Positions 17,847 to 26,795 of a DNA stretch of 64,000 nt are shown piece after piece. A program made the translations under genes and the position numbers. The notes beneath the pieces were generated by a model. It was not told the DNA's origin, did no database searches, and worked only from the letters and a program-made list of their open reading frames with translations. Numbering within the stretch: the stretch's first letter is position 1; every line of letters begins with the position of its first letter. Location of the stretch: contig JAGOBB010000010.1 of assembly GCA_017983615.1 (NCBI GenBank), positions 1 through 64,000 on the forward strand, given 5' to 3'. This DNA comes from Azonexus sp. GTDB taxonomy: Bacteria > Pseudomonadota > Gammaproteobacteria > Burkholderiales > Rhodocyclaceae.

Positions 17847-18239
17847 ATGCGCCTCGTCCTTGCCTGGCTGGCCATGCTGGTCGTTTCCGTGCTCAACGGC
17901 ATCGCCCGGGATATCGGTTACGGCCGCGACCTCGATCCCCTGTTCGCCCAGCAGTTGTCGACGCTTTACGGCATGACGCTGCTCGGCATGGTGATCGCTG
18001 CCTATACCTGGCGCTGGCCGTTCGCCGGCATGGCGGCCGCCTGGCGGGCCGGCTTGCTCTGGGTGGCGATGACCGTTGCCTTCGAATTCCTGTTTTTCCA
18101 CTACGTCACCGGCCACCCGTGGGCGGAATTGCTGGCCAACTACAATCTGGCCGCCGGACGGCTCTGGGTCGTGCTGCTGGCCTGGATCGCCATTGCCCCC
18201 GCGATATTCCACGGCCTTTTCACGCGACTGCGTCGTTAG
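17847..18239 (+). CDS. Small four-helix membrane protein
   Basis: A 130-residue protein with four predicted membrane helices (LVLAWLAMLVVSVLNGIA, GMTLLGMVIAAYTW, AGLLWVAMTVAFEFLFFH, LWVVLLAWIAIAPAIF). I see no enzymatic motif and cannot name the family. The ATG at 17847 is chosen because the reading frame upstream runs through the degenerate element. Its end overlaps the end of the convergent symporter gene by four bases. Confidence 0.7.
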   Translation: MRLVLAWLAMLVVSVLNGIARDIGYGRDLDPLFAQQLSTLYGMTLLGMVIAAYTWRWPFAGMAAAWRAGLLWVAMTVAFEFLFFHYVTGHPWAELLANYNLAAGRLWVVLLAWIAIAPAIFHGLFTRLRR

Positions 18240-19480
18240 GACTTATCGCCGGCAATCTTCTGCACGATCAGGCTGCCGACCATGTCGCCTTCGACGTTGA
18301 CTGCGGTGCGCACGGTGTCGAGGATACGGTCGATGGGCAGCAGGATGGCGATGGCCTCGGTCGGCAGACCGACGGATTCGAGGACCAGTACCATCGACAG
18401 CATGCCCACGCTGGGAATCCCCGGCGCCCCGATGGCGCCGAGCATGGCGACAAAGAAGATGATCAGCTGGCTGGCAATATCGAGTTCGATGCCGGCCAGG
18501 CGGGCGACAAACAGCGCGGCGGCCGCTTCGTAAAGCGCCGTGCCGTCCATGTTGACGGTGGCGCCGAGCGGCACGACAAAGCTGGCGATGTCCTTTTTGA
18601 CGTGCAGATGCTGCTCGGTGCAGCGTAGCGTGATCGGCAGCGTCGCCGCGCTGGAGCTGGTCGCAAAGGCGGTGATCAGCGCTTCGCGGGCGCCCTTGAA
18701 GAAAGCCAGCGGCGAAACGCGGGTGACCAGCCAGAGGATCAGCGGCAGCACGATGAGGCCGTGGAACAGCGTCGAGCCGATGACGACGGCGATGAAATGG
18801 CCGAGGCTGGCGAGCAGGGCGCTGTTTTGCGTGGCGACCAGTTGCAGCAGCAGGGCGGCCAGGCCGAGCGGGGCGAGGCGCATGATCCAGCCGACGATCA
18901 TCAGGCAGAGTTCCTGCAGCTCGCCGATCAGGTTGCGGATGTTGCGGTAGCGCTCGCCGCCGACGACCAGCGCGATGCCGAGGAAGAGGGCGATCATCAC
19001 GATGGCCAGGATGTCGCCCTGGGCCAGCGCCTTGAACGGATTCTGGAACAGGCCGCGCAGGAACTGGGCAATGTAGTCGGGCAGCGGCATCTGGCGTGCC
19101 TGATAGTTGCGCGTCGCCTCGGCGAACATCTCCAGCTGCAGCCCTTCGCCGGGCCGGAAAATATGGGCGGCGCCAAAGCCGATCACGATGGCCAACGCCA
19201 TGGTGGCGAAAAAGAAGACCAGCGTCGTCGTCCACACCCGATGCATTTGCTCGTGGGCACGCAAGTTGGCGACGCCGACGACGATGGACGAGAAAACCAG
19301 CGGCACCAGCACCATGCGCAGCAGGTCGAGGAACAGGTTGCCGACGATCTTTGCGCCGTAGAGCGTGTCCGCCGCCAGCGGCGTGGCGCCCTGAGCGGCC
19401 AGCCAGCTGCCGCCGGCGACGCCGAGCAGGCAGCCGATCAGGATCTGGGTGTTCAGTGAGGGGAGTTTCATGGTGGTCAT
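18236..19480 (-). CDS. Dicarboxylate/amino-acid:cation symporter (DAACS family)
   Basis: A 414-residue secondary transporter of the glutamate/C4-dicarboxylate family (GltP/DctA type). Eight or so hydrophobic helices are visible. The hairpin motif with consecutive serines (FATSSSAATLPITLRC) and the substrate/Na+ site NMDGTALYEAAAALF are intact. Substrate could be glutamate, aspartate or C4-dicarboxylates; sequence alone does not decide. Divergent from the MazG-like gene. Confidence 0.92.
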   Translation of the reverse strand: MTTMKLPSLNTQILIGCLLGVAGGSWLAAQGATPLAADTLYGAKIVGNLFLDLLRMVLVPLVFSSIVVGVANLRAHEQMHRVWTTTLVFFFATMALAIVIGFGAAHIFRPGEGLQLEMFAEATRNYQARQMPLPDYIAQFLRGLFQNPFKALAQGDILAIVMIALFLGIALVVGGERYRNIRNLIGELQELCLMIVGWIMRLAPLGLAALLLQLVATQNSALLASLGHFIAVVIGSTLFHGLIVLPLILWLVTRVSPLAFFKGAREALITAFATSSSAATLPITLRCTEQHLHVKKDIASFVVPLGATVNMDGTALYEAAAALFVARLAGIELDIASQLIIFFVAMLGAIGAPGIPSVGMLSMVLVLESVGLPTEAIAILLPIDRILDTVRTAVNVEGDMVGSLIVQKIAGDKS

Positions 19481-19546
19481 TGTGCCGATGATGTGGCCAT
19501 TCTAGCGGCCTTGTCCTGTGGCATCATCCGGCCATCACGAACGGCG

Positions 19547-19587
19547 GATTTGAAAATGGGCGATTTAAAGGCATTGACCGTAGCATT
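19547..19587 (-). repeat. Dispersed 40-bp element, copy G, spanning a start codon
   Basis: Minus-strand core AATGCTACGGTC (19576-19587), then AA in place of GG, TTTAAA-type tract and second A/T tract. The ATG of the MazG-like gene (19556) lies within it and codons 2-10 are read through it (GDLKALTVA). Confidence 0.82.
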
Positions 19588-19912
19588 GCAGGCTTTCCGC
19601 GATGCGCGCGACTGGCAACAGTTCCACTCGCTGCGCAACCTGATCGTTTCGCTCAATCTCGAAGCGGCAGAACTCCTTGAGCTGACGCAGTGGAAAAGCG
19701 ACGCCGAGGTTGCGGCTATCCCTGCCGATCCGAAGGCCGCCGAGGCCCTGCGCGACGAGTGTGCGGACATCCTGCTGCTACTCCTGCTGGTCGCCGACAA
19801 GGCCGGCATCGACCTGATCGACGCGGCACAAGCCAAGCTGCGCAAGAACGAGGACAAATACCCGGTCGAAAAGGCCTACGGTTCGCGGGCAAAATACACA
19901 GAGCTTTTTTAG
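19556..19912 (+). CDS. MazG-like nucleotide pyrophosphohydrolase
   Basis: A 118-residue all-alpha NTP pyrophosphohydrolase of the short MazG-like family, expected to hydrolyse non-canonical dNTPs. Metal-binding acidic motifs are present: LEAAELLELTQW (E-x-x-E) and DECADILLLLLLVAD (E-x-x-D). I place the start at 19556 because the family begins with an L-x-A-L stretch directly before AFRDARDW; the 21 codons of open frame upstream look non-coding. The 5' end is built on element copy G. A tandem repeat follows the stop. Confidence 0.88.
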   Translation: MGDLKALTVALQAFRDARDWQQFHSLRNLIVSLNLEAAELLELTQWKSDAEVAAIPADPKAAEALRDECADILLLLLLVADKAGIDLIDAAQAKLRKNEDKYPVEKAYGSRAKYTELF

Positions 19913-19940
19913 TGGTTAGTAGTTAGTTATTAGTAGTTAG

Positions 19941-20045
19941 CAACTAGCAACTAGCAACTAGCAACTAGCAACTAGCAACTAGCAACTAGCAACTAGCAAC
20001 TAGCAACTAGCAACTAGCAACTAGCAACTAGCAACTAGCAACTAG
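19941..20045. repeat. Tandem array: 15 units of CAACTAG
   Basis: Fifteen exact head-to-tail copies of a seven-base unit, preceded by looser TAGTAGTTAG-like sequence from about 19913. It fills the gap between the convergent MazG-like gene and rlmJ, and its last unit supplies the rlmJ stop codon (CTA, 20042-20044 on the plus strand). Perfect short arrays like this are prone to slippage. Confidence 0.97.
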
Positions 20046-20887
20046 GTCGATTCGCTTTCCAGCGTGTATTTGGCGCCCGGCCCCTGGGCCAGCAATTCGG
20101 TCAGCTTGGGCAGCGTTTCATGCAGCTTCTTTTCCAGCGTCCATGGCGGATTGATGATGAACATGCCGCTGCCGTTCATGCCGAAACCGTCTTTCGCCGG
20201 CGCCTTGACTTCCAGCGTCGCGTGCAGCCAGTTGCTGCAGCCAAGACGCTTCAATTTGTCCGGCAATTGACGCGATTCGAGCTTGGAAAGCATCGGATAC
20301 CACAACGCATAGGTGCCGGTCGGGAAACGCTTCAGCGACTCCTGCAGTGCCTTGACGACGGCCGTGTAATCGCCCTTCGTTTCGTAGGACGGGTCGATCA
20401 GGACCAGCGCCCGACGCGGCGGCGGCGGCAGGATGGCCTTCAGGCCGATGAAGCCGTCGCCGTCGGTGATCGCCACTTCGCGGCCGGTGCCCTTGAAGCA
20501 TTCGAGCAATAGCCTGGCATCGGTCGTGTGCATTTCGTAGAGGCGCAGCCGGTCGCTGTCGCGCAGCATCTGGCGGGCCAGCCACGGCGAACCGGGGTAG
20601 TGTCTGAGCTGCCCGTCCGGGTTCAGTTGGCGGACCATGTCGACGTAATCCTTGGCTGCCGGCGGCAGGCCCTTGGCCTCCCACAGCCGGCCGATGCCGT
20701 CCTTGTACTCGGCCAGCTTGCTGGCGTGGGCCGATTCCAGCGCATAGCGCCCGGCGCCCGCATGGGTGTCGATGATCCAGAACGGCGCCGGCTTTTCAGC
20801 CATGTATTCGGCGATCTGGAGCAGGATGAGGTGTTTCAGCACGTCGGCGTGGTTGCCGGCGTGAAAGGCATGACGGTAGCTGAGCAT
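20042..20887 (-). CDS. rlmJ: 23S rRNA (adenine-N6)-methyltransferase RlmJ
   Basis: A 281-residue SAM-dependent enzyme that methylates A2030 (E. coli numbering) of 23S rRNA. It opens with MLSYRHAFHAGNHADVLKH, the family hallmark; the SAM pocket is IIDTHAGAGRY, and the catalytic DPSYE motif (D/NPPY-like) is at VLIDPSYETKGDY. Length is normal. The stop codon is part of the CAACTAG tandem array. Confidence 0.95.
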   Translation of the reverse strand: MLSYRHAFHAGNHADVLKHLILLQIAEYMAEKPAPFWIIDTHAGAGRYALESAHASKLAEYKDGIGRLWEAKGLPPAAKDYVDMVRQLNPDGQLRHYPGSPWLARQMLRDSDRLRLYEMHTTDARLLLECFKGTGREVAITDGDGFIGLKAILPPPPRRALVLIDPSYETKGDYTAVVKALQESLKRFPTGTYALWYPMLSKLESRQLPDKLKRLGCSNWLHATLEVKAPAKDGFGMNGSGMFIINPPWTLEKKLHETLPKLTELLAQGPGAKYTLESEST

Positions 20888-20907
20888 GGGGGGAGCTTAG
20901 CCCGGAT

Positions 20908-22434
20908 TCAGTCCGGGAGGAGGTCGAGGGCGAAGAATTCTAGCCCTTCATTCGATTCCATGCATGTCCCGATTTTGCGGTGCAGCGACCGACCGGGCAG
21001 TTTGATCATGACGCGTTGGCCTGACGTGAAGCTGCCGGGGGCGGCAATCAGGCCGGAAAACTTGCCATAGGCCGGCAGGCTGTGCAGAAATATGGAGCGC
21101 TGCTCTGGCTGGTTTTCTGCAACAACTTCAACGACACTGACCTGCGGCGACATCAATTGCAGTCCCACCTCCAGACGAACCTGGGAGGACGAGATACGGC
21201 GGACCAGGCAGACGTGAATTTTGCTCGATTCGCGCGGCTGCAGGGCGACGATGTCGCCGGCACCCAGATTGCGCTTTTCACCCTTGATGAAACGCAGCAG
21301 GAAACCGTCCGGGCTTTCGTCGATCAGCGCCCATTCGCTGGAGGAAAAATCCTTGCCATCGTAGCGGGTGGCAGTATCGACCGAGCGACGGGAAAAGGTG
21401 TTGCCGTCAAGGAAGCTGACGACGTGATGGAAGCCGGTGACCAGGTCACCGCGCGGCCGGAAACGGGTCCGGCTGAAGCGACGGGCGCTCTTGCCGCCGA
21501 TGGCGATGCGCAGGCTCTGCAGCAGCGCCGGCGGTGCGTCGAGATCGGGCTCGACGGTCTTGCCCGGACGCCGGGTGATGTTGCGGTCGAGTGCGGCAAG
21601 CACCTGGGTGCAATCGATCAGGATGCTGCCGAAGATCGACGTTCCGGAGGGCAGGCGCATCATCGGATAACCCGGGTTGCCTTCGTCCGGACGAACCAGG
21701 AAACATGAGTCGGTACTCTTGCCGGGGCCGGTTTCCGGGCTGACTTCACCGATCACCGCGTAAGCAGCGAGTTGTCGCGAGCAGATGTTGATCGTTTCAA
21801 GTTCGGCGCGGGGCAGCTTGCTCGGTTCCAGATAGGCGAAGAGCAGGGCGCCGAGATATTCGTGTTCGATCGGAGCCGTTTCGCCGTTGAGCGGCTGGGC
21901 CTGCGGGCCGCGGACCATCTGGTAGAGCTCGTGCAGCGTTTGCCATGAGGTGGCCGACGGGGTGGCGTAGGCCCGATAGGCCAGCAATTGGCGACGGGCG
22001 ACCATGGCCATCGCGCGCTGGATGCTGCGATGGTACAGGTGGCTCAGCGCGGAATTCAGATGACTCTTGTCGATGTTCCTGGCAATGCCGGCGTAGGTAA
22101 TGGCCAGGCCCTTGAGCAGGTTGTCGGCATGCAGCGCGGCGGTGGTCGCCTCCAGCGGCAACGGCAATACTGCCTCGGCAATACTCGCTTCAAGTTTGGG
22201 CAGGGCTTGTTCGGCTTCGCTGCGAATGTCCTCCAGCAACTTGAATCGCATGTGCAGGTTGGCTTGCCGGCCCACCGTCGGCAACACGCTGCTGGCCAGC
22301 TTGGCGACTGTTTCCTGCGGCGACAGGCCGGAGACCGTGTCGAGCAGCCCCCGAACCGCGGCAGCACCCCTCTGTTCGGCGCTGGATGGCCCGAACGGAA
22401 GCAGTTCGCGAAACAGTTGAAGGGGAGAATTCAT
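20908..22434 (-). CDS. Conserved protein of unknown function, possible C-terminal PilZ-like domain
   Basis: A 508-residue soluble protein. The N-terminal 300 residues are helical with no motif I can name (HLNSALSHLYHRSIQRAMAM). From about residue 310 it becomes beta-rich with RRFSRTRFRPRGDLVTGF and later GDIVALQPRESSKIHVCLVRR, which resembles a PilZ-type or other small beta-barrel, but the canonical R-x-x-x-R followed by D/N-x-S-x-x-G is not clear. I chose the ATG at 22434, which has a gggagaa site upstream; the open frame extends further but is not convincing. Confidence 0.7.
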   Translation of the reverse strand: MNSPLQLFRELLPFGPSSAEQRGAAAVRGLLDTVSGLSPQETVAKLASSVLPTVGRQANLHMRFKLLEDIRSEAEQALPKLEASIAEAVLPLPLEATTAALHADNLLKGLAITYAGIARNIDKSHLNSALSHLYHRSIQRAMAMVARRQLLAYRAYATPSATSWQTLHELYQMVRGPQAQPLNGETAPIEHEYLGALLFAYLEPSKLPRAELETINICSRQLAAYAVIGEVSPETGPGKSTDSCFLVRPDEGNPGYPMMRLPSGTSIFGSILIDCTQVLAALDRNITRRPGKTVEPDLDAPPALLQSLRIAIGGKSARRFSRTRFRPRGDLVTGFHHVVSFLDGNTFSRRSVDTATRYDGKDFSSSEWALIDESPDGFLLRFIKGEKRNLGAGDIVALQPRESSKIHVCLVRRISSSQVRLEVGLQLMSPQVSVVEVVAENQPEQRSIFLHSLPAYGKFSGLIAAPGSFTSGQRVMIKLPGRSLHRKIGTCMESNEGLEFFALDLLPD

Positions 22435-22509
22435 GAAAGATGGGCAGAATTTGACGACTGAATTATCTCGTAATTTGGTGATATTTCTGTGGAGTATTTC
22501 CGCTTTACG

Positions 22510-22515
22510 TATACT
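22510..22515 (+). promoter_or_regulatory. Candidate -10 box giving a leaderless start
   Basis: TATACT ends six bases before the ATG at 22522, so transcription would begin at or next to the start codon. No Shine-Dalgarno sequence is present there. No good -35 box is seen. Confidence 0.4.
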
Positions 22516-22521
22516 TAGCCG

Positions 22522-22863
22522 ATGAACTTGTACGAACTGTTGCTCCTTGCCCTGACTGCCATCCTTGCCTGGTTCTGGTTCGATAGCCTGAAAGCGCGGG
22601 AAACAGGCATTCTCGCTGCCCGCAACGCCTGTCATGCCGAGGGATTGCAGTTTCTCGACGAGACCGTGGTCGGCAGTTCGCTGGGCCTGGCCCGCGACGA
22701 TGACGGCCTCCTCAAGCTACGGCGTGTCTATACCTTCGAATACAGCGACAACGGCGACAATCGCCGCTCCGGCAGCGTGACTCTGCTCGGCCATGAGGTC
22801 GAACTGCTGCACGTCCGTCCCAATCTTTATATCGTTCCTGGTCCCCATGAAACCCTCCATTGA
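22522..22863 (+). CDS. DUF3301 family membrane-anchored protein
   Basis: A 113-residue protein with an N-terminal membrane helix (LYELLLLALTAILAWFWF) and a small soluble domain with RRVYTFEYSDNGDNRRSG and GHEVELLHV, matching the DUF3301 family of proteobacteria. Function unknown. The gene has a -10-like box immediately upstream and no ribosome site, and overlaps the following mutarotase gene by 17 bases, so translation of the two may be coupled. Confidence 0.85.
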   Translation: MNLYELLLLALTAILAWFWFDSLKARETGILAARNACHAEGLQFLDETVVGSSLGLARDDDGLLKLRRVYTFEYSDNGDNRRSGSVTLLGHEVELLHVRPNLYIVPGPHETLH

Positions 22864-23692
22864 AGACATCGAATTCCACGGCATCGAAGCACTGCGCCTG
22901 AACGGCCAGAATGGCGTCAGCGCCGTCATCAGCAAGCTGGGCGCGCAACTGCTGTCCTGGGTTACGTCGGATGGCCGCGAGCGGCTCTTCCTTTCCGAGA
23001 AGGCGTGTTTTGACGGCAGTGTTGCGATCCGCGGCGGCGTCCCCGTCTGTTTCCCGCAGTTTGCCGCGGTGGGCGATCTGCCCAAACATGGATTTGTGCG
23101 CACCCGTCCGTGGAGCGTCAGTGCCCGGCGTGCGGGGGACGATTACGCACTGGTCACCCTGCAATGCAACGATGACGAGTCGACCCGCGCGCTTTGGCCG
23201 CATGCCTTCGTGGCCGAGTTGACGGTCATGCTCGAGGCCGACCGCGTCGATATCGAATTCTCCGTCACCAACACCGGCGGCGAGCCGTTTTCATTTACCG
23301 GTGCGCTGCACAGCTACCTGCGTGTAGTCCAGGTCGAGGATGTCGCCCTAGAGGGGTTGCATGGTCATGAATACCGCGATGCCGCCAGCGGCGACAAGGT
23401 GATTCGCGAAACCGGCACCGAACTGATCGTCGACCAGGAAATTGACCGCGTCTACTACAACGTCAAGCGGCCGCAGCTGCTGCAGGCGGGCAACCTGAGC
23501 CTGGGCATTCAGGCCCAGGGCTTTCCGGATGTCGTGGTGTGGAACCCCTGGGTCGATAAATGTGCCGGCATGGCCGATATGCCGGCCAACGGCTGGCGCC
23601 ACATGCTGTGTCTCGAAGCGGCGGCAACCCGTCCGGTCAGCCTGCCAGCCGGCGAGGAGTGGTACGGGCGGCAGACGCTGGTCGTGGTCTGA
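22847..23692 (+). CDS. D-hexose-6-phosphate mutarotase (YeaD-like)
   Basis: A 281-residue aldose-1-epimerase-fold enzyme, predicted to interconvert alpha and beta anomers of hexose 6-phosphates in the cytoplasm. Family motifs: AVIRGGVPVCFPQFA-like segment (IRGGVPVCFPQF), KHGFVRTRPW with the conserved His, FTGALHSYLRV with the second His, and VVWNPWVDKCAGMADM near the end with the catalytic-site Asp. The start at 22847 lies inside the end of the DUF3301 gene. Confidence 0.9.
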   Translation: MKPSIEDIEFHGIEALRLNGQNGVSAVISKLGAQLLSWVTSDGRERLFLSEKACFDGSVAIRGGVPVCFPQFAAVGDLPKHGFVRTRPWSVSARRAGDDYALVTLQCNDDESTRALWPHAFVAELTVMLEADRVDIEFSVTNTGGEPFSFTGALHSYLRVVQVEDVALEGLHGHEYRDAASGDKVIRETGTELIVDQEIDRVYYNVKRPQLLQAGNLSLGIQAQGFPDVVVWNPWVDKCAGMADMPANGWRHMLCLEAAATRPVSLPAGEEWYGRQTLVVV

Positions 23693-23804
23693 TCGTCACT
23701 GCGGGAATTTGATTTGCATTAGGGCGGAGCGGGGTGCGTATTAGGTAGTCTCGATCATGCTGCCGCCTTTTTGCTTGGGCGGCTGACCTTCGATCGGACC
23801 GCCC

Positions 23805-24536
23805 ATGACAAATTCTTCTCTTTCCATCGCCAGCCTGCGTCGGGCCCTGGCCCAAGGTTGGCGCGTCACCCGCGCCACGCGCGGCGTCGGCACAGCCTAC
23901 GCGTTGGTCTTCACGCTGGGTGGCCTGGCGATCATCGGTGGCCTGCTGGCCCAAGGCTGGGCGCCCTTCGTCATTGCCGCCGCCGGTGCCTTCATGCTGG
24001 TCGGACCAGCCATGCTGGCGGGCTTCTTCGGCATCGCCGACGCCTTCGAAGCCGGTGAGGCGGTCAGCCTGGGCTGTGTCGGCCGCGGTTTTGCCCGGGC
24101 CTCGCGGGCCTTGTGGGCGCTGGCGCTGGTTTGTGCGCTGCTGTTCATGATCTTCGTCACCGACGCGGCGATTCTTTATGCCTACATGGTTGGCGCCACG
24201 CCGGTCTGGCTCGGCAAGCTGCTGCCGGCCAGCGCCAATGTGCTGGCCTTTGTGCAGTGGTCGGCGGTATCGGGATTGGTCGTCGCGTTTCTGCTTTATT
24301 GTGTCGCGGCGTTTTCGGTGCCGCTTTTGTGCGAACGCCGGGCAGGGCTGGTCGAGGCGGTGGTAAGCAGCGTGCGGGTCGTCTTCGGCAATTTTACCGT
24401 GGCCATTCTTTGGGCCATTTTGCTGGCCACCGTCGTGATTGGCAGCGTCTTGCTGCTGCCCTTGCTGCCGCTGACCCTGCCATGGATGGCGCATGCCAGC
24501 CGGGCGTTGTACCGGGAAGCGCTACCGGTCGCCTGA
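23805..24536 (+). CDS. DUF2189-type integral membrane protein
   Basis: A 243-residue protein with about six membrane helices (LVFTLGGLAIIGGLLAQ, FVIAAAGAFMLVGPAMLAGF, ALALVCALLFMIFV, and others). The opening LRRALAQGWRVTRATRGVGTAYALVF and the MLVGPAMLAGFFGIADAFE segment fit the DUF2189 family. Function unknown. It is followed closely by prfC on the same strand. Confidence 0.78.
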   Translation: MTNSSLSIASLRRALAQGWRVTRATRGVGTAYALVFTLGGLAIIGGLLAQGWAPFVIAAAGAFMLVGPAMLAGFFGIADAFEAGEAVSLGCVGRGFARASRALWALALVCALLFMIFVTDAAILYAYMVGATPVWLGKLLPASANVLAFVQWSAVSGLVVAFLLYCVAAFSVPLLCERRAGLVEAVVSSVRVVFGNFTVAILWAILLATVVIGSVLLLPLLPLTLPWMAHASRALYREALPVA

Positions 24537-24563
24537 TTGCCGGCTGTTGCGGTGCGGCAACGG

Positions 24564-24569
24564 TATAAT
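24564..24569 (+). promoter_or_regulatory. Candidate -10 box for prfC
   Basis: A perfect TATAAT 30 bases before the prfC start. No -35 box lies at good spacing, so the promoter call is tentative. Confidence 0.4.
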
Positions 24570-24598
24570 TGCCGACTTTCCGCACTTTGTAGCCCGCC

Positions 24599-26173
<1,575 letters not shown>

Positions 26174-26228
26174 GTTGGTTGTTAGTCGGTAGTCGTTATT
26201 GGTTAGCAGAGAGGCAGGGGTATTGGCG

Positions 26229-26687
26229 ATGACAGTTCGGGTTCAGGAAGCGGATTTCGATCTCGGGGCAGAGTTGGCCGCCTTGCGCGCCGGCGATGCC
26301 CGGGTTGGGGCGCTGGCCAGCTTTCTCGGCCTGGTGCGCGATATCAACGACGGGGCCAGCGTCTCGGAGATGACCCTCGAACACTATCCGGGGATGACCG
26401 AGAAGGCGCTCGAAGCCATCGTCGCCGAAGCGAAAGGACGTTGGGATCTCTACGACGTGCTGGTCATCCACCGGGTCGGGCCGCTCAAGCCGTGCGACCA
26501 GATCGTGCTGGTCGCCGTGACCAGTGCCCATCGCGGCGAAGCTTTCGCGGCCTGCGAGTTCGTCATGGATTACCTGAAGACCCGCGCCCCGTTCTGGAAG
26601 CGCGAGGCGACGCCGGACGGCGCGCACTGGGTTGATGCCCGGGAAATCGACGACAGCGCCGCTGCGCGCTGGCAGCAGGGGACGTAG
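26229..26687 (+). CDS. moaE: Molybdopterin synthase catalytic subunit MoaE
   Basis: A 152-residue subunit of molybdopterin synthase, which inserts sulfur into precursor Z to form molybdopterin. Typical segments: GALASFLGLVRDIN, the LEHYPGMTEKALEAI region, VIHRVGPLKPCDQIVLVAV, and SAHRGEAFAACEFVMDYLKTRAPFWKRE with the conserved active-site lysines. Its partner moaD is not in the window. The element copy H and a bidirectional terminator follow. Confidence 0.95.
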   Translation: MTVRVQEADFDLGAELAALRAGDARVGALASFLGLVRDINDGASVSEMTLEHYPGMTEKALEAIVAEAKGRWDLYDVLVIHRVGPLKPCDQIVLVAVTSAHRGEAFAACEFVMDYLKTRAPFWKREATPDGAHWVDAREIDDSAAARWQQGT

Positions 26688-26692
26688 CAGGG

Positions 26693-26734
26693 AAATTTCG
26701 ATTTTTGCCTTTTTTGAAGGCCGACCGTAGCATT
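26693..26734 (-). repeat. Dispersed 40-bp element, copy H
   Basis: Minus-strand core AATGCTACGGTC (26723-26734), GG, five bases, A6 (26710-26715), then a second A/T tract reaching almost to the moaE stop. Confidence 0.9.
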
Positions 26735-26747
26735 TGCGGTCGAACTG

Positions 26748-26784
26748 AAACCATAACGGGGCCGGCAGGCCCCGTTATGGTTTT
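26748..26784. terminator. Bidirectional terminator between moaE and the chemoreceptor gene
   Basis: Sixteen-base perfect stem (from aaaccataacgg on the left to its complement on the right) with a four-base loop and T4 on the plus side, A3 on the minus side. Confidence 0.9.
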
Positions 26785-26795
26785 GTTGCCGCCGC

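Noticed and set aside
19941-20045. CRISPR array
   Set aside because: The repeats are seven bases, contiguous and without spacers.
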